Origin: an uncultured Holophagaceae bacterium
GTDB lineage: Bacteria; Acidobacteriota; Holophagae; Holophagales; Holophagaceae
Assembly: GCA_903890595.1 (NCBI GenBank)
Contig: CAITBU010000152.1
Span: forward strand, 1 to 5,230
Reading direction: 5' to 3'
DNA: 5,230 nt
Shown here: positions 1 to 5,230 of the stretch, piece by piece
Position numbering within the stretch: the first letter of the stretch is position 1
How the letters are laid out: each line of letters opens with the position of its first letter
Translations under genes and position numbers: made by a program
Notes under the pieces: generated by a model
Database searches by the model: none
What the model was told of the DNA's origin: nothing
The model's input: only the letters and a program-made list of their open reading frames with translations

Positions 1-297
1 CACAGCGGCGCAGGCCAGCAGACCCCGATGGAAGGGGAAGCCGGCGAGGGCGCTCAGCTCGGCGGCGGGGGCCGCCAACAGCTCCGTGCCTGGGGGCAGG
101 AGGTCCTGGACGGCGGGTGCAGCGGTGGTGGTGGCGGCCACGGAGAGGACCTTCATCCGTCCGGCCCGGCCCGCAGCCAGCAGGTCCTCCACAAGAATCC
201 GTCCCTCGGCGATGAAGCATGGGCCTTGCCCCGGTACGTCCCGGGTCCCTGCAAAGCGCAGGTCCCGATAGGGTTCCCAGGGGTCGTAATTGTCCAT
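1..297 (-). CDS. SpoU/TrmH-family RNA 2'-O-methyltransferase, N-terminal part (runs off left edge)
   Basis: This open frame starts at ATG 297-295 and is still open at base 1, giving 99 residues and no stop. The protein begins MDNYDPWEPYRDLR and carries two motifs typical of the N-terminal substrate-binding domain of TrmH-family methyltransferases: FIAEGRILVEDLL (residues 28-40) and GFPFHRGLLAC (residues 86-96). Family members transfer a methyl group from S-adenosylmethionine to a ribose 2'-OH in tRNA or rRNA, in the cytoplasm. The knotted SAM-binding catalytic domain would lie beyond the left edge, so activity and RNA target cannot be judged. An in-frame ATG at 312-310 would add five residues (MYPGA). 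It has a G-rich stretch about 14 nt upstream, while the 297 start has no clear ribosome binding site, so the start is unsettled. The gene diverges from the lipoprotein-resB-ccsA operon. The family call is firm; the subfamily is unknown. Confidence 0.8.
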   Translation of the reverse strand, partial: MDNYDPWEPYRDLRFAGTRDVPGQGPCFIAEGRILVEDLLAAGRAGRMKVLSVAATTTAAPAVQDLLPPGTELLAAPAAELSALAGFPFHRGLLACAAV

Positions 298-342
298 GGC
301 ACCAGGGTACATGGGGATTCTGGCAACCCCCTGGCCGAGGGG

Positions 343-400
343 TCATTGACATAAAAAATACGTTTAATCCTTTGGGTCTATAAGATGCTCTACAAATTCG
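343..400. promoter_or_regulatory. AT-rich divergent intergenic island, probable promoter region
   Basis: Between the two divergent genes the composition switches abruptly to AT-rich. On the plus strand there is a perfect TTGACA at 346-351 and a TATAAG at 379-384, but they are 27 nt apart, too far for one sigma-70 promoter. On the minus strand a TATTTT (360-355) could be a -10 box for the methyltransferase gene, without a good -35. Promoters for both directions must lie here or in the neighbouring coding ends, but I cannot assign a specific pair of boxes. Position and composition support a regulatory role; the exact elements are inference. Confidence 0.3.
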
Positions 401-443
401 ACCTACCGCCTAGACGTAAGGTCCGATATCCTGTTGTGTCACC

Positions 444-449
444 GAGGAA
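444..449 (+). promoter_or_regulatory. Ribosome binding site that fixes the TTG start of the lipoprotein gene
   Basis: GAGGAA lies 6 nt upstream of TTG 456-458. The reading frame is closed by an in-frame TAA at 417-419 and offers no ATG or GTG in between. The next in-frame ATG would delete the whole signal peptide. The site therefore decides in favour of the TTG start. Confidence 0.7.
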
Positions 450-455
450 CCCGCC

Positions 456-1094
456 TTGCAGAAACCAAACCAATCTCCCATTCGTTCTGGCCCCTCCGCC
501 CGGGGCCCCCTTCTCCTGGCCGGGACTGTCCTGCTCCTGGGCGCCCTGGGCTGCCAGCGCGACGGGGTGAGTCACTACCGGGTACCCAAGGAGGCTGCGC
601 CCCCTGCCCCCATGGCCCAGGTCCCCGGCACCATGCCGCCCCAGGCTGGCCAGGGCGCACCCACGCCGCAGTTCGCCGGCACCCCTCTCAAGTGGACCCT
701 GCCCACCGGCTGGAGCGAGACGCCAGGCGAGGGCATGCGCTTTGCCACCTTCAAGACCCCCCTCCAGGGCCGCGTGGAGGCCACCGTGGTGGTCCTGCCG
801 GGTCCCGCTGGCGGGGAGCTGGCCAATGTCAATCGCTGGCGGGGCCAGATCAGCCTGCCGCCCATGGACGAGGCGGCCCTGGCCAAGGCCCGGGCCACGC
901 TGAAGACCCGCGCCGGGGTGGTCAATGTCTATGACTTCACCAGTGAGGGCAAGGCCCAGAGCCGCATGGTGGCGGGCTACATCTCCGCCCCGGACGGCAA
1001 CACCTGGTTCCTCAAGCTGACCGGCGACGCAGCGCCCGTCGCGAAGGGCAAGCCTGACTTCATGCGCATCCTGGAGAGCCTCCGCCTTGATTAA
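456..1094 (+). CDS. Uncharacterised lipoprotein, first gene of the cytochrome c maturation operon
   Basis: This 212-residue protein starts at TTG. It has a basic N-region (about 1-17), a hydrophobic core (18-32) and a lipobox-like ALGC with Cys33 as the probable lipidated residue, so it is likely an exported lipoprotein. Residues 42-72 form a Pro/Ala-rich linker. The folded part (about 76-212) has a W80/P83/W86 segment, a striking ANVNRWRGQ motif (123-131) and TWFLKLTGD (183-191), ending in a helix-like FMRILESLRLD. I recall similar lipoproteins with the NVNRWR signature next to ResB/CcsA genes in other phyla, but I know of no assigned function. The last 8 nt overlap resB, which implies co-expression and translational coupling. 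A role in System II cytochrome c assembly, for example handling heme or apocytochrome at the outer face of the membrane, is inference from context only. There is no CXXCH heme motif and no thioredoxin CXXC motif, so it is neither a c-type cytochrome nor a ResA-type reductant. Confidence 0.85.
   Translation: MQKPNQSPIRSGPSARGPLLLAGTVLLLGALGCQRDGVSHYRVPKEAAPPAPMAQVPGTMPPQAGQGAPTPQFAGTPLKWTLPTGWSETPGEGMRFATFKTPLQGRVEATVVVLPGPAGGELANVNRWRGQISLPPMDEAALAKARATLKTRAGVVNVYDFTSEGKAQSRMVAGYISAPDGNTWFLKLTGDAAPVAKGKPDFMRILESLRLD
1073..1078 (+). promoter_or_regulatory. Ribosome binding site for resB inside the lipoprotein gene
   Basis: GGAGAG sits 8 nt before TTG 1087-1089, within the last codons of the lipoprotein gene. 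It supports the TTG start, which gives ResB its expected short cytoplasmic N-terminus before membrane segment 1. Its position inside the upstream gene suggests translational coupling. Confidence 0.65.
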
Positions 1095-2244
1095 GACATA
1101 CGCCTCCCGCTTCTGGTCCCTCCTCAAGTCGTTCCAGGTGACCATCGTCATGCTCGCCCTGCTCATGTGCCTGGTGCTCCTCTGCACCCTGGCCCAGGTG
1201 GAGATGGGTACCGCCGGTGCCGTGAACGCCTACATGCGCAGCTTCATCGTGTGGGGAGACTTCTCCCTGGTGCCGTTCCGCGTACCGGTCTTCCCGGGCG
1301 GCGCCCTCGTGGGGCTGATCCTGGCCTGCAACCTCACCGCCAAGACCCTCGACATGAAGCGCACCTGGGCCAAGGCTGGCCTGTGGGTGGTTCATCTGGG
1401 CCTGATCGTCCTGTTTGCGGGCGAGTTCGTGGCCGGCATGATGCAGGTGGACACGAACCTGAGCATCGAGGTCGGTCAGACCGTCAACTACGTGTCGAGC
1501 TACAAGAGCATGGAGCTGGCTGTCATCGACGTCACGGATCCATCCTGGGACGACGTCCACTCCGTTCCCGAGACCATGCTGTCCCGGGGCGGTGTCATCA
1601 CGCTGCCCGGCACCCCCGTCACCCTGAGCGTGAAGAAGTTCTTCCCCAACGCTGAGCTGTCCAACCTGCCTGCGGGCCAGACGTCCCTGGCCACCGCCGG
1701 TGTGGGTCCAGGCGTTCTGGTCGTGGAGCGCCCCACCGCCACCACCGACAACGAAGTCAACCAGGTCTCCGCCTTCGTCGAGGTCCTGGCCGGCGGCCGG
1801 AGCCTGGGTGTGTGGCTGGTGTCCAACGCCCTCGGCGCGCCCCAGGGCTTCGTCCACGAAGGCCGGGCCTACACCCTGTCCATGCGCCTGCTGCGCCAGT
1901 ACCTGCCCTACGCGTTCACCCTCAAGCAGTTCCGCCACGACGTCTATCCCGGTACCGACATCCCCAAGAACTTCTCCAGCCTGATCCAGGTGGTCAACCC
2001 CTCCCGCAAGGAATCCCGCGAGGTGCTGATCTTCATGAACCAGCCCCTGCGCTATGAAGGCAAGACCTTCTACCAGGCGAGCTTCGGCAAGAACGACACG
2101 CTCTCAGTCCTCTCTGTGGTTGAAAATCCCGGCTGGCTGCTCCCGTATGTGTCCTGCGTGTTGGTCTCCATTGGCCTGCTCGTACACTTCGCCATCGTCC
2201 TGCGCCGCTCGCTGAAGCGTCGGCAGGAAAAGCTGGAGGGCTGA
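1087..2244 (+). CDS. resB: Cytochrome c biogenesis protein ResB/CcsB (System II)
   Basis: This 385-residue membrane protein is one half of the System II cytochrome c synthase, which with CcsA moves heme outward and attaches it to CXXCH apocytochromes. Membrane segments are visible at about 17-36, 69-88, 97-118 and 348-371, with a large extracytoplasmic domain (about 119-345) between the last two. Family hallmarks include FQVTIVMLALLM in segment 1, VPVFPGGALVGL before segment 2, FRHDVYPGTDIPKNFSSLIQ (282-301) and the block at about 315-333 (IFMNQPL, then GKTFYQASF). H103 in segment 3 (VVHLGLIVLF) is in the position expected for the transmembrane heme-ligand histidine of the CcsB half; H367 lies in segment 4. 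A basic tail (RRSLKRRQEK) follows the last segment, consistent with a cytoplasmic C-terminus. Translation starts at TTG with a good ribosome site; it overlaps the lipoprotein gene by 8 nt and ends 2 nt before ccsA. The family call is secure; the role of H103 is inferred by analogy with CcsBA. Confidence 0.93.
   Translation: MIKTYASRFWSLLKSFQVTIVMLALLMCLVLLCTLAQVEMGTAGAVNAYMRSFIVWGDFSLVPFRVPVFPGGALVGLILACNLTAKTLDMKRTWAKAGLWVVHLGLIVLFAGEFVAGMMQVDTNLSIEVGQTVNYVSSYKSMELAVIDVTDPSWDDVHSVPETMLSRGGVITLPGTPVTLSVKKFFPNAELSNLPAGQTSLATAGVGPGVLVVERPTATTDNEVNQVSAFVEVLAGGRSLGVWLVSNALGAPQGFVHEGRAYTLSMRLLRQYLPYAFTLKQFRHDVYPGTDIPKNFSSLIQVVNPSRKESREVLIFMNQPLRYEGKTFYQASFGKNDTLSVLSVVENPGWLLPYVSCVLVSIGLLVHFAIVLRRSLKRRQEKLEG
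2235..2240 (+). promoter_or_regulatory. Ribosome binding site for ccsA at the end of resB
   Basis: GGAGGG lies 6 nt before ATG 2247-2249 and is embedded in the last resB codons. Together with the 2-nt gap between resB stop and ccsA start, it points to coupled translation of the two synthase subunits. Confidence 0.7.
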
Positions 2245-2246
2245 TC

Positions 2247-4016
2247 ATGAACTTCACCAAGCACCTCGCCTGGATCGCAGGGGGCCTAGCCCTGCTCCTG
2301 GCCATTACCTTCGCCCTGCCCCCCGGCAAGGCCCGGGGCTTCGATGTCGCCGGCTATGGCAACCTGCCCATCCTCGAAGGCGGCCGCGTCAAGCCGCTCG
2401 ACTCCGTGGCCCGCAACGCCCTCCTGGTCATCCACAGCCGCCAGGGCTTCCGCCACGAGGGTCGCAACATCGGTCCTGACGAGTGGGTGCTGGACCTGAT
2501 GTACCGCCCGAACGTGGCCGATGCCCAGCCCATCTTCGTCATCGACGACCTGGAAGTGCTGGGGCTCATCGGTGCCAAGCAGACCAAGAACCGCAACTAC
2601 TTCAGCTTCAATGAGCTCGGCCCCCATCTGGACGAGATCCAGAAGCAGGCCGCCAATGCCCAGGCCGTGACGCCCCAGAAGCGCACCCGCTTCCAGAGCG
2701 CCATCGCCAACCTCTTCGACCGGGTCTTCCTCTACTACAGGCTGCGCAACACCCTGCAGCTGGCCGGCTCACCGGGCCTCGCCTGGGAGCTGCAGTCCCT
2801 GGGCGCCGCCGATGCGGCCCCCCGCCATGCTGACCTTACTCAGCTGGCCCACTTCCGCATCCTGCCCCCTCTGGCCGGTGCCCCTCCCGAGGCTTGGCAG
2901 AGCATTGGGCAGGCCCTCACCGCCGCCGGCACCGGCGGTCCCCTGCACCCGGGCTTGGCCCCCATGGCCAAGCTCAACGCAGCTTATGTGGCCAACAACC
3001 CCGCCGCCTTCAACACCGCCCTGGCGGAAATGAAGACCCTGGTGAACGGCCTCAAGCCGGATGCCCTGGGCCACGCCAATCGCGAGGTGGTGTACAACCG
3101 TGCGCAGCCCTTCTTCGCCGGCATGATCATCTTCCTGGCGGCCTTCCTGGCGGTCTGCGTGTCTTGGGCCTGGAAGCCTGAGTTCCTGCGGCCCACGGCC
3201 TTTGGCCTGCTCTTCGCCGGCACCATCGTGCAGACGCTGGGCCTGTTCTTCCGCATCATCCTCCAGGGCCGCCCGCCGGTCACCAACCTCTACTCCTCTG
3301 CGGTCTTCGTGGGCTGGGGCATTGTCGTCCTCGGCCTCATCATCGAGAAGATGTACCGCAATGGCTTCGGCACAGCCACGGCCTCGCTCTTCGGCTTCGC
3401 CTCCCTCATCGTGGCTCAGCACCTGGGCGAATCCGGCGACACCATGGAGATGATGCGGGCCGTGCTGGACTCCAACTTCTGGCTGGCCACCCACGTGGTG
3501 ACCATCACCATTGGCTACTCGGGGACCTTCCTGGCGGGGGCCATTGCCATCGCCTACGCCCTGCGCAAGCACATCATCACCGTGCCGGATCCCGAGACCG
3601 ACCGGGCCCTGTCGGACATGGCCTTCGGCATCATCTGCTTCGCCCTGTTCTTCAGCTTCGTGGGCACCGTGCTGGGTGGCATCTGGGCCGACCAGTCCTG
3701 GGGCCGCTTCTGGGGCTGGGATCCCAAGGAGAACGGCGCCCTCCTCATCGTGCTGTGGAACGCCATCATCCTCCACGCCCGTCTGGCTGGTTATGTGCGG
3801 GACCGGGGCATCATGGTGATGGCCATCTTCGGTAACGTCATCACCGCCCTCTCCTGGTTTGGCGTCAACATGCTGGGCGTGGGTCTCCACTCCTACGGCT
3901 TCATGGATCAGGCCTTCTGGGCCCTCCTGGGCTTCTGCACCAGCCAGGCTGTCCTCATGGGCATCTGCTGGGCTCCTGCAAGGTTCTGGGAACCCCGGCC
4001 GGGGGCACGCGCGTAG
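2247..4016 (+). CDS. ccsA: Cytochrome c biogenesis protein CcsA (ResC type) with long N-terminal extracytoplasmic domain
   Basis: This 589-residue protein is the heme-handling half of the System II synthase. The C-terminal part (about 288-575) is a multi-spanning CcsA domain with roughly nine membrane segments. It contains the tryptophan-rich WWD segment SWGRFWGWDPKE (484-495), which presents heme at the outer membrane face. H416 (WLATHVV) and H548 (GVGLHSYGF) fit the two external histidines flanking WWD; H510 (IILHARL) fits the transmembrane histidine. Spacings of 94 and 38 residues are close to those I recall for Helicobacter CcsBA (H761, H858, H897). Before this domain comes a membrane segment (about 8-24) and about 260 extracytoplasmic residues opening with LPILEGGRVKPLDSVARN (40-57), a motif I associate with long CcsA or fused ResB-CcsA proteins. 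Short CcsA proteins are about 300-400 residues and lack this region. The start is ATG with a strong ribosome site 2 nt after resB. The gene is intact and ends at TAG before a terminator. Confidence 0.95.
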   Translation: MNFTKHLAWIAGGLALLLAITFALPPGKARGFDVAGYGNLPILEGGRVKPLDSVARNALLVIHSRQGFRHEGRNIGPDEWVLDLMYRPNVADAQPIFVIDDLEVLGLIGAKQTKNRNYFSFNELGPHLDEIQKQAANAQAVTPQKRTRFQSAIANLFDRVFLYYRLRNTLQLAGSPGLAWELQSLGAADAAPRHADLTQLAHFRILPPLAGAPPEAWQSIGQALTAAGTGGPLHPGLAPMAKLNAAYVANNPAAFNTALAEMKTLVNGLKPDALGHANREVVYNRAQPFFAGMIIFLAAFLAVCVSWAWKPEFLRPTAFGLLFAGTIVQTLGLFFRIILQGRPPVTNLYSSAVFVGWGIVVLGLIIEKMYRNGFGTATASLFGFASLIVAQHLGESGDTMEMMRAVLDSNFWLATHVVTITIGYSGTFLAGAIAIAYALRKHIITVPDPETDRALSDMAFGIICFALFFSFVGTVLGGIWADQSWGRFWGWDPKENGALLIVLWNAIILHARLAGYVRDRGIMVMAIFGNVITALSWFGVNMLGVGLHSYGFMDQAFWALLGFCTSQAVLMGICWAPARFWEPRPGARA

Positions 4017-4034
4017 GGGCAGTTTTCCCACGGC

Positions 4035-4068
4035 AAAAAAAGGCACCCGCAAGCGGGTGCCTTTTTTT
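4035..4068. terminator. Bidirectional rho-independent terminator between convergent genes
   Basis: A perfect inverted repeat, GGCACCCG (4042-4049) and CGGGTGCC (4054-4061), forms an 8-bp GC-rich stem with a CAAG loop. It is flanked by seven A (4035-4041) and seven T (4062-4068), which could extend the stem to 15 bp. On the plus strand the T run follows the hairpin after ccsA; on the minus strand the A run becomes a T run after the dehydrogenase gene. It begins 18 nt past the ccsA stop and ends 13 nt from the stop of the minus-strand gene, so one element can serve both transcripts. Confidence 0.93.
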
Positions 4069-4081
4069 GATTGGCAAAGGC

Positions 4082-5230
4082 TCAGAGCTTGGTTGTCCCC
4101 AGGATGCCATCGGGGTCCAGGTGAGTCTTGAGGGCGGCGTTGACGGCTTTGGCTGAGGCGGGGGTGTAGGCCTCGTAGAAGCGCTGGTTGTGGGGGCCCA
4201 CGCCGTGCTCAGCGCTGTAGCTGCCGGCAAAACCCTTCACTGCCAGGTCGTAGATGCGGGTCTGGAGGGTGGGTACCAGCTCTGCTGAGGGTACGGGTGA
4301 CTCGGCTTCCTTCCACACCAGGTTCAGGTGGGTGCCACCGTCGCCCCAGTGGCCGAAGTCGCAGCAGCGCACGAAGGGGAACTCCGCCACCAGCAGGGCC
4401 CGGGCGGCTTCGGTGAAGGCGGCCATGCGGCTGCGGGGCACGCTCACGTCGAAGGCCAGCACCTTGCCCTCCGCCCGCAGGCTCTCGCTCACGTGGTGGC
4501 GGATGGCCCAGAAGTCCTCGGGGCGACCCATGAACACATCGGTGACGGCCTCGCCCTCAGCGGTCTCCAGGAAGGCGCCCAGGCGCTCCTCCAGCAGCGA
4601 GGCCAGGTCCAGGGCGGCGGGTGGCAGGGTGGAGGCCAGCTCCACCAGCACGGTGTAGGCCGGCGGAGCGCTGTTGCCGTAGGGATTGCGCAGGCCCTCG
4701 GTGTGGGCGAAGACCGGTGCGAAGGCGCCGGCGCTGATCACCTCAAAGGCCGTGAGCACATCCGCCAGGTCCCGCTCCAGGGCCCGCAGCAGGGCCAGGG
4801 CCACCTCGCCCTCGCCGCAGCCCACCAGGGCCGCAGCCCGCTGGGCGGGCACGGGCACGGCCTGGACGACCGCGCCGGTGATGACGCCGAAGGTGCCGCT
4901 GGTGCCTACGAACAGCTGCTTCAGGTCCAGGCCCGTGTTGTTCTTGCGCAGGCGGTTCAGATCCCCCACCAGCGTTCCATCCGGCAGGGCCACCTCGATG
5001 CCCAGCAGGTTGTGGCGCACGTCGCCGTACTTCAGCAGGCGCGTGCCACCGGTGTTGGTGGCGATCATGCCCCCGATGGAGGGGTCTGCGCCCAGGTCGA
5101 TGGGGAACAGCAGACCGTGGGGCTGGAGGGCCGCATTCAGGGCGCTGAGCAGGACGCCACCATCCACCAGCACCGTGCGGTCCACGGGGTCCACCTCCAG
5201 GCGGCGGTTGAGGCGCTCCAGGCTGAGCAC
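4082..5230 (-). CDS. FAD-linked D-2-hydroxyacid dehydrogenase (D-2-hydroxyglutarate/D-lactate type), N-terminus off right edge
   Basis: There are 382 codons before a TGA at 4084-4082; the frame is still open at 5230. The first codon here, GTG, is probably an internal valine, because family members are usually about 460-480 residues and the missing part would be the start of the PCMH-type FAD domain. Numbering from 5230, the FAD domain shows DLGADPSIGGMIATNTGG (45-62), a D2HGDH-like RKNNTGLDLKQLFVGTSGTFGVIT block (95-118), and then a C-terminal FAD-oxidase domain. Metal-site residues are visible: H294 and H301 in HWGDGGTHLN and E341 in SAEHGVG. R244 and S248 match substrate-binding positions of human D2HGDH (R386, T390), but the position matching K401 is Ala259. 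Such enzymes oxidise D-2-hydroxyacids to 2-oxoacids and pass electrons to a flavoprotein or quinone. Substrate could be D-2-hydroxyglutarate, D-lactate or glycolate; the sequence does not settle it. The gene converges on ccsA and is a separate transcription unit. Confidence 0.88.
   Translation of the reverse strand: MLSLERLNRRLEVDPVDRTVLVDGGVLLSALNAALQPHGLLFPIDLGADPSIGGMIATNTGGTRLLKYGDVRHNLLGIEVALPDGTLVGDLNRLRKNNTGLDLKQLFVGTSGTFGVITGAVVQAVPVPAQRAAALVGCGEGEVALALLRALERDLADVLTAFEVISAGAFAPVFAHTEGLRNPYGNSAPPAYTVLVELASTLPPAALDLASLLEERLGAFLETAEGEAVTDVFMGRPEDFWAIRHHVSESLRAEGKVLAFDVSVPRSRMAAFTEAARALLVAEFPFVRCCDFGHWGDGGTHLNLVWKEAESPVPSAELVPTLQTRIYDLAVKGFAGSYSAEHGVGPHNQRFYEAYTPASAKAVNAALKTHLDPDGILGTTKL

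Noticed and set aside
28..354. A 108-codon plus-strand open frame at the left edge.
   Set aside because: It is opposite the methyltransferase frame, which has recognisable FIAEGR and FHRG motifs; its product is glycine-rich and low-complexity.
346..384. TTGACA and TATAAG read as one sigma-70 promoter.
   Set aside because: The spacer is 27 nt instead of about 17, so I did not call a defined promoter from this pair.
400..423. GACCT/AGGTC inverted repeat as a leader hairpin or riboswitch.
   Set aside because: Only 5 bp with a 14-nt loop and no known riboswitch motif; likely chance.
390..1187. A 265-codon open frame on the minus strand opposite the lipoprotein gene.
   Set aside because: No family features, and the plus strand has a signal peptide, lipobox, ribosome site and operon position. 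The two cannot both be typical genes.
1060..1938. A 292-codon open frame on the minus strand opposite resB.
   Set aside because: Gly/His/Asp/Gln-rich composition without a recognisable domain, antisense to a clear ResB gene; a GC-rich codon shadow.
2769..4052. A 427-codon open frame on the minus strand opposite ccsA.
   Set aside because: It is antisense to conserved CcsA motifs including WWD, has low-complexity His/Gly/Glu-rich composition typical of high-GC shadow frames, and runs into the terminator stem.
4254..4658. A 134-codon plus-strand open frame opposite the dehydrogenase.
   Set aside because: Ser/Arg/Ala-rich shadow of a well-supported FAD-oxidase C-terminal domain.

Overview
The window is high-GC bacterial chromosome with dense, ordinary coding. 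I see no mobile element, CRISPR array, tRNA or rRNA. Gene content (a split ResB/CcsA cytochrome c maturation system whose CcsA has a large N-terminal extracytoplasmic domain, preceded by a lipoprotein) and frequent TTG starts fit a Gram-negative bacterium. My best guess is Acidobacteriota (Holophagae/Geothrix-like), with Verrucomicrobiota or a relative as the alternative. This is inference from protein style, not a database match.

Layout: (1) minus strand, 297 to 1, the N-terminal third of a SpoU/TrmH-family RNA 2'-O-methyltransferase that runs off the left edge. (2) A 158-nt divergent intergenic region (298-455) with an AT-rich island holding promoter-like hexamers. (3) A plus-strand operon, 456-4016: an uncharacterised lipoprotein (TTG start), resB (TTG start, overlapping the lipoprotein gene by 8 nt) and ccsA (2 nt after resB). 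(4) A strong symmetric hairpin with A and T tracts (4035-4068), which reads as a bidirectional terminator between convergent units. (5) Minus strand, 5230 to 4082, a FAD-linked D-2-hydroxyacid dehydrogenase of the D-2-hydroxyglutarate/D-lactate type, lacking only its N-terminus beyond the right edge.

The three plus-strand genes look like one functional unit. ResB and CcsA form the System II cytochrome c synthase, which exports heme and ligates it to CXXCH apocytochromes outside the cytoplasmic membrane. All four histidines expected for the CcsBA heme pathway can be placed (ResB H103; CcsA H416, H510, H548), as can the tryptophan-rich WWD segment. The lipoprotein is translationally linked to resB and is the most interesting unknown: a possible accessory factor of System II. 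No thioredoxin-like reductant (ResA/CcsX or CcdA) is encoded in the window, so it must lie elsewhere.
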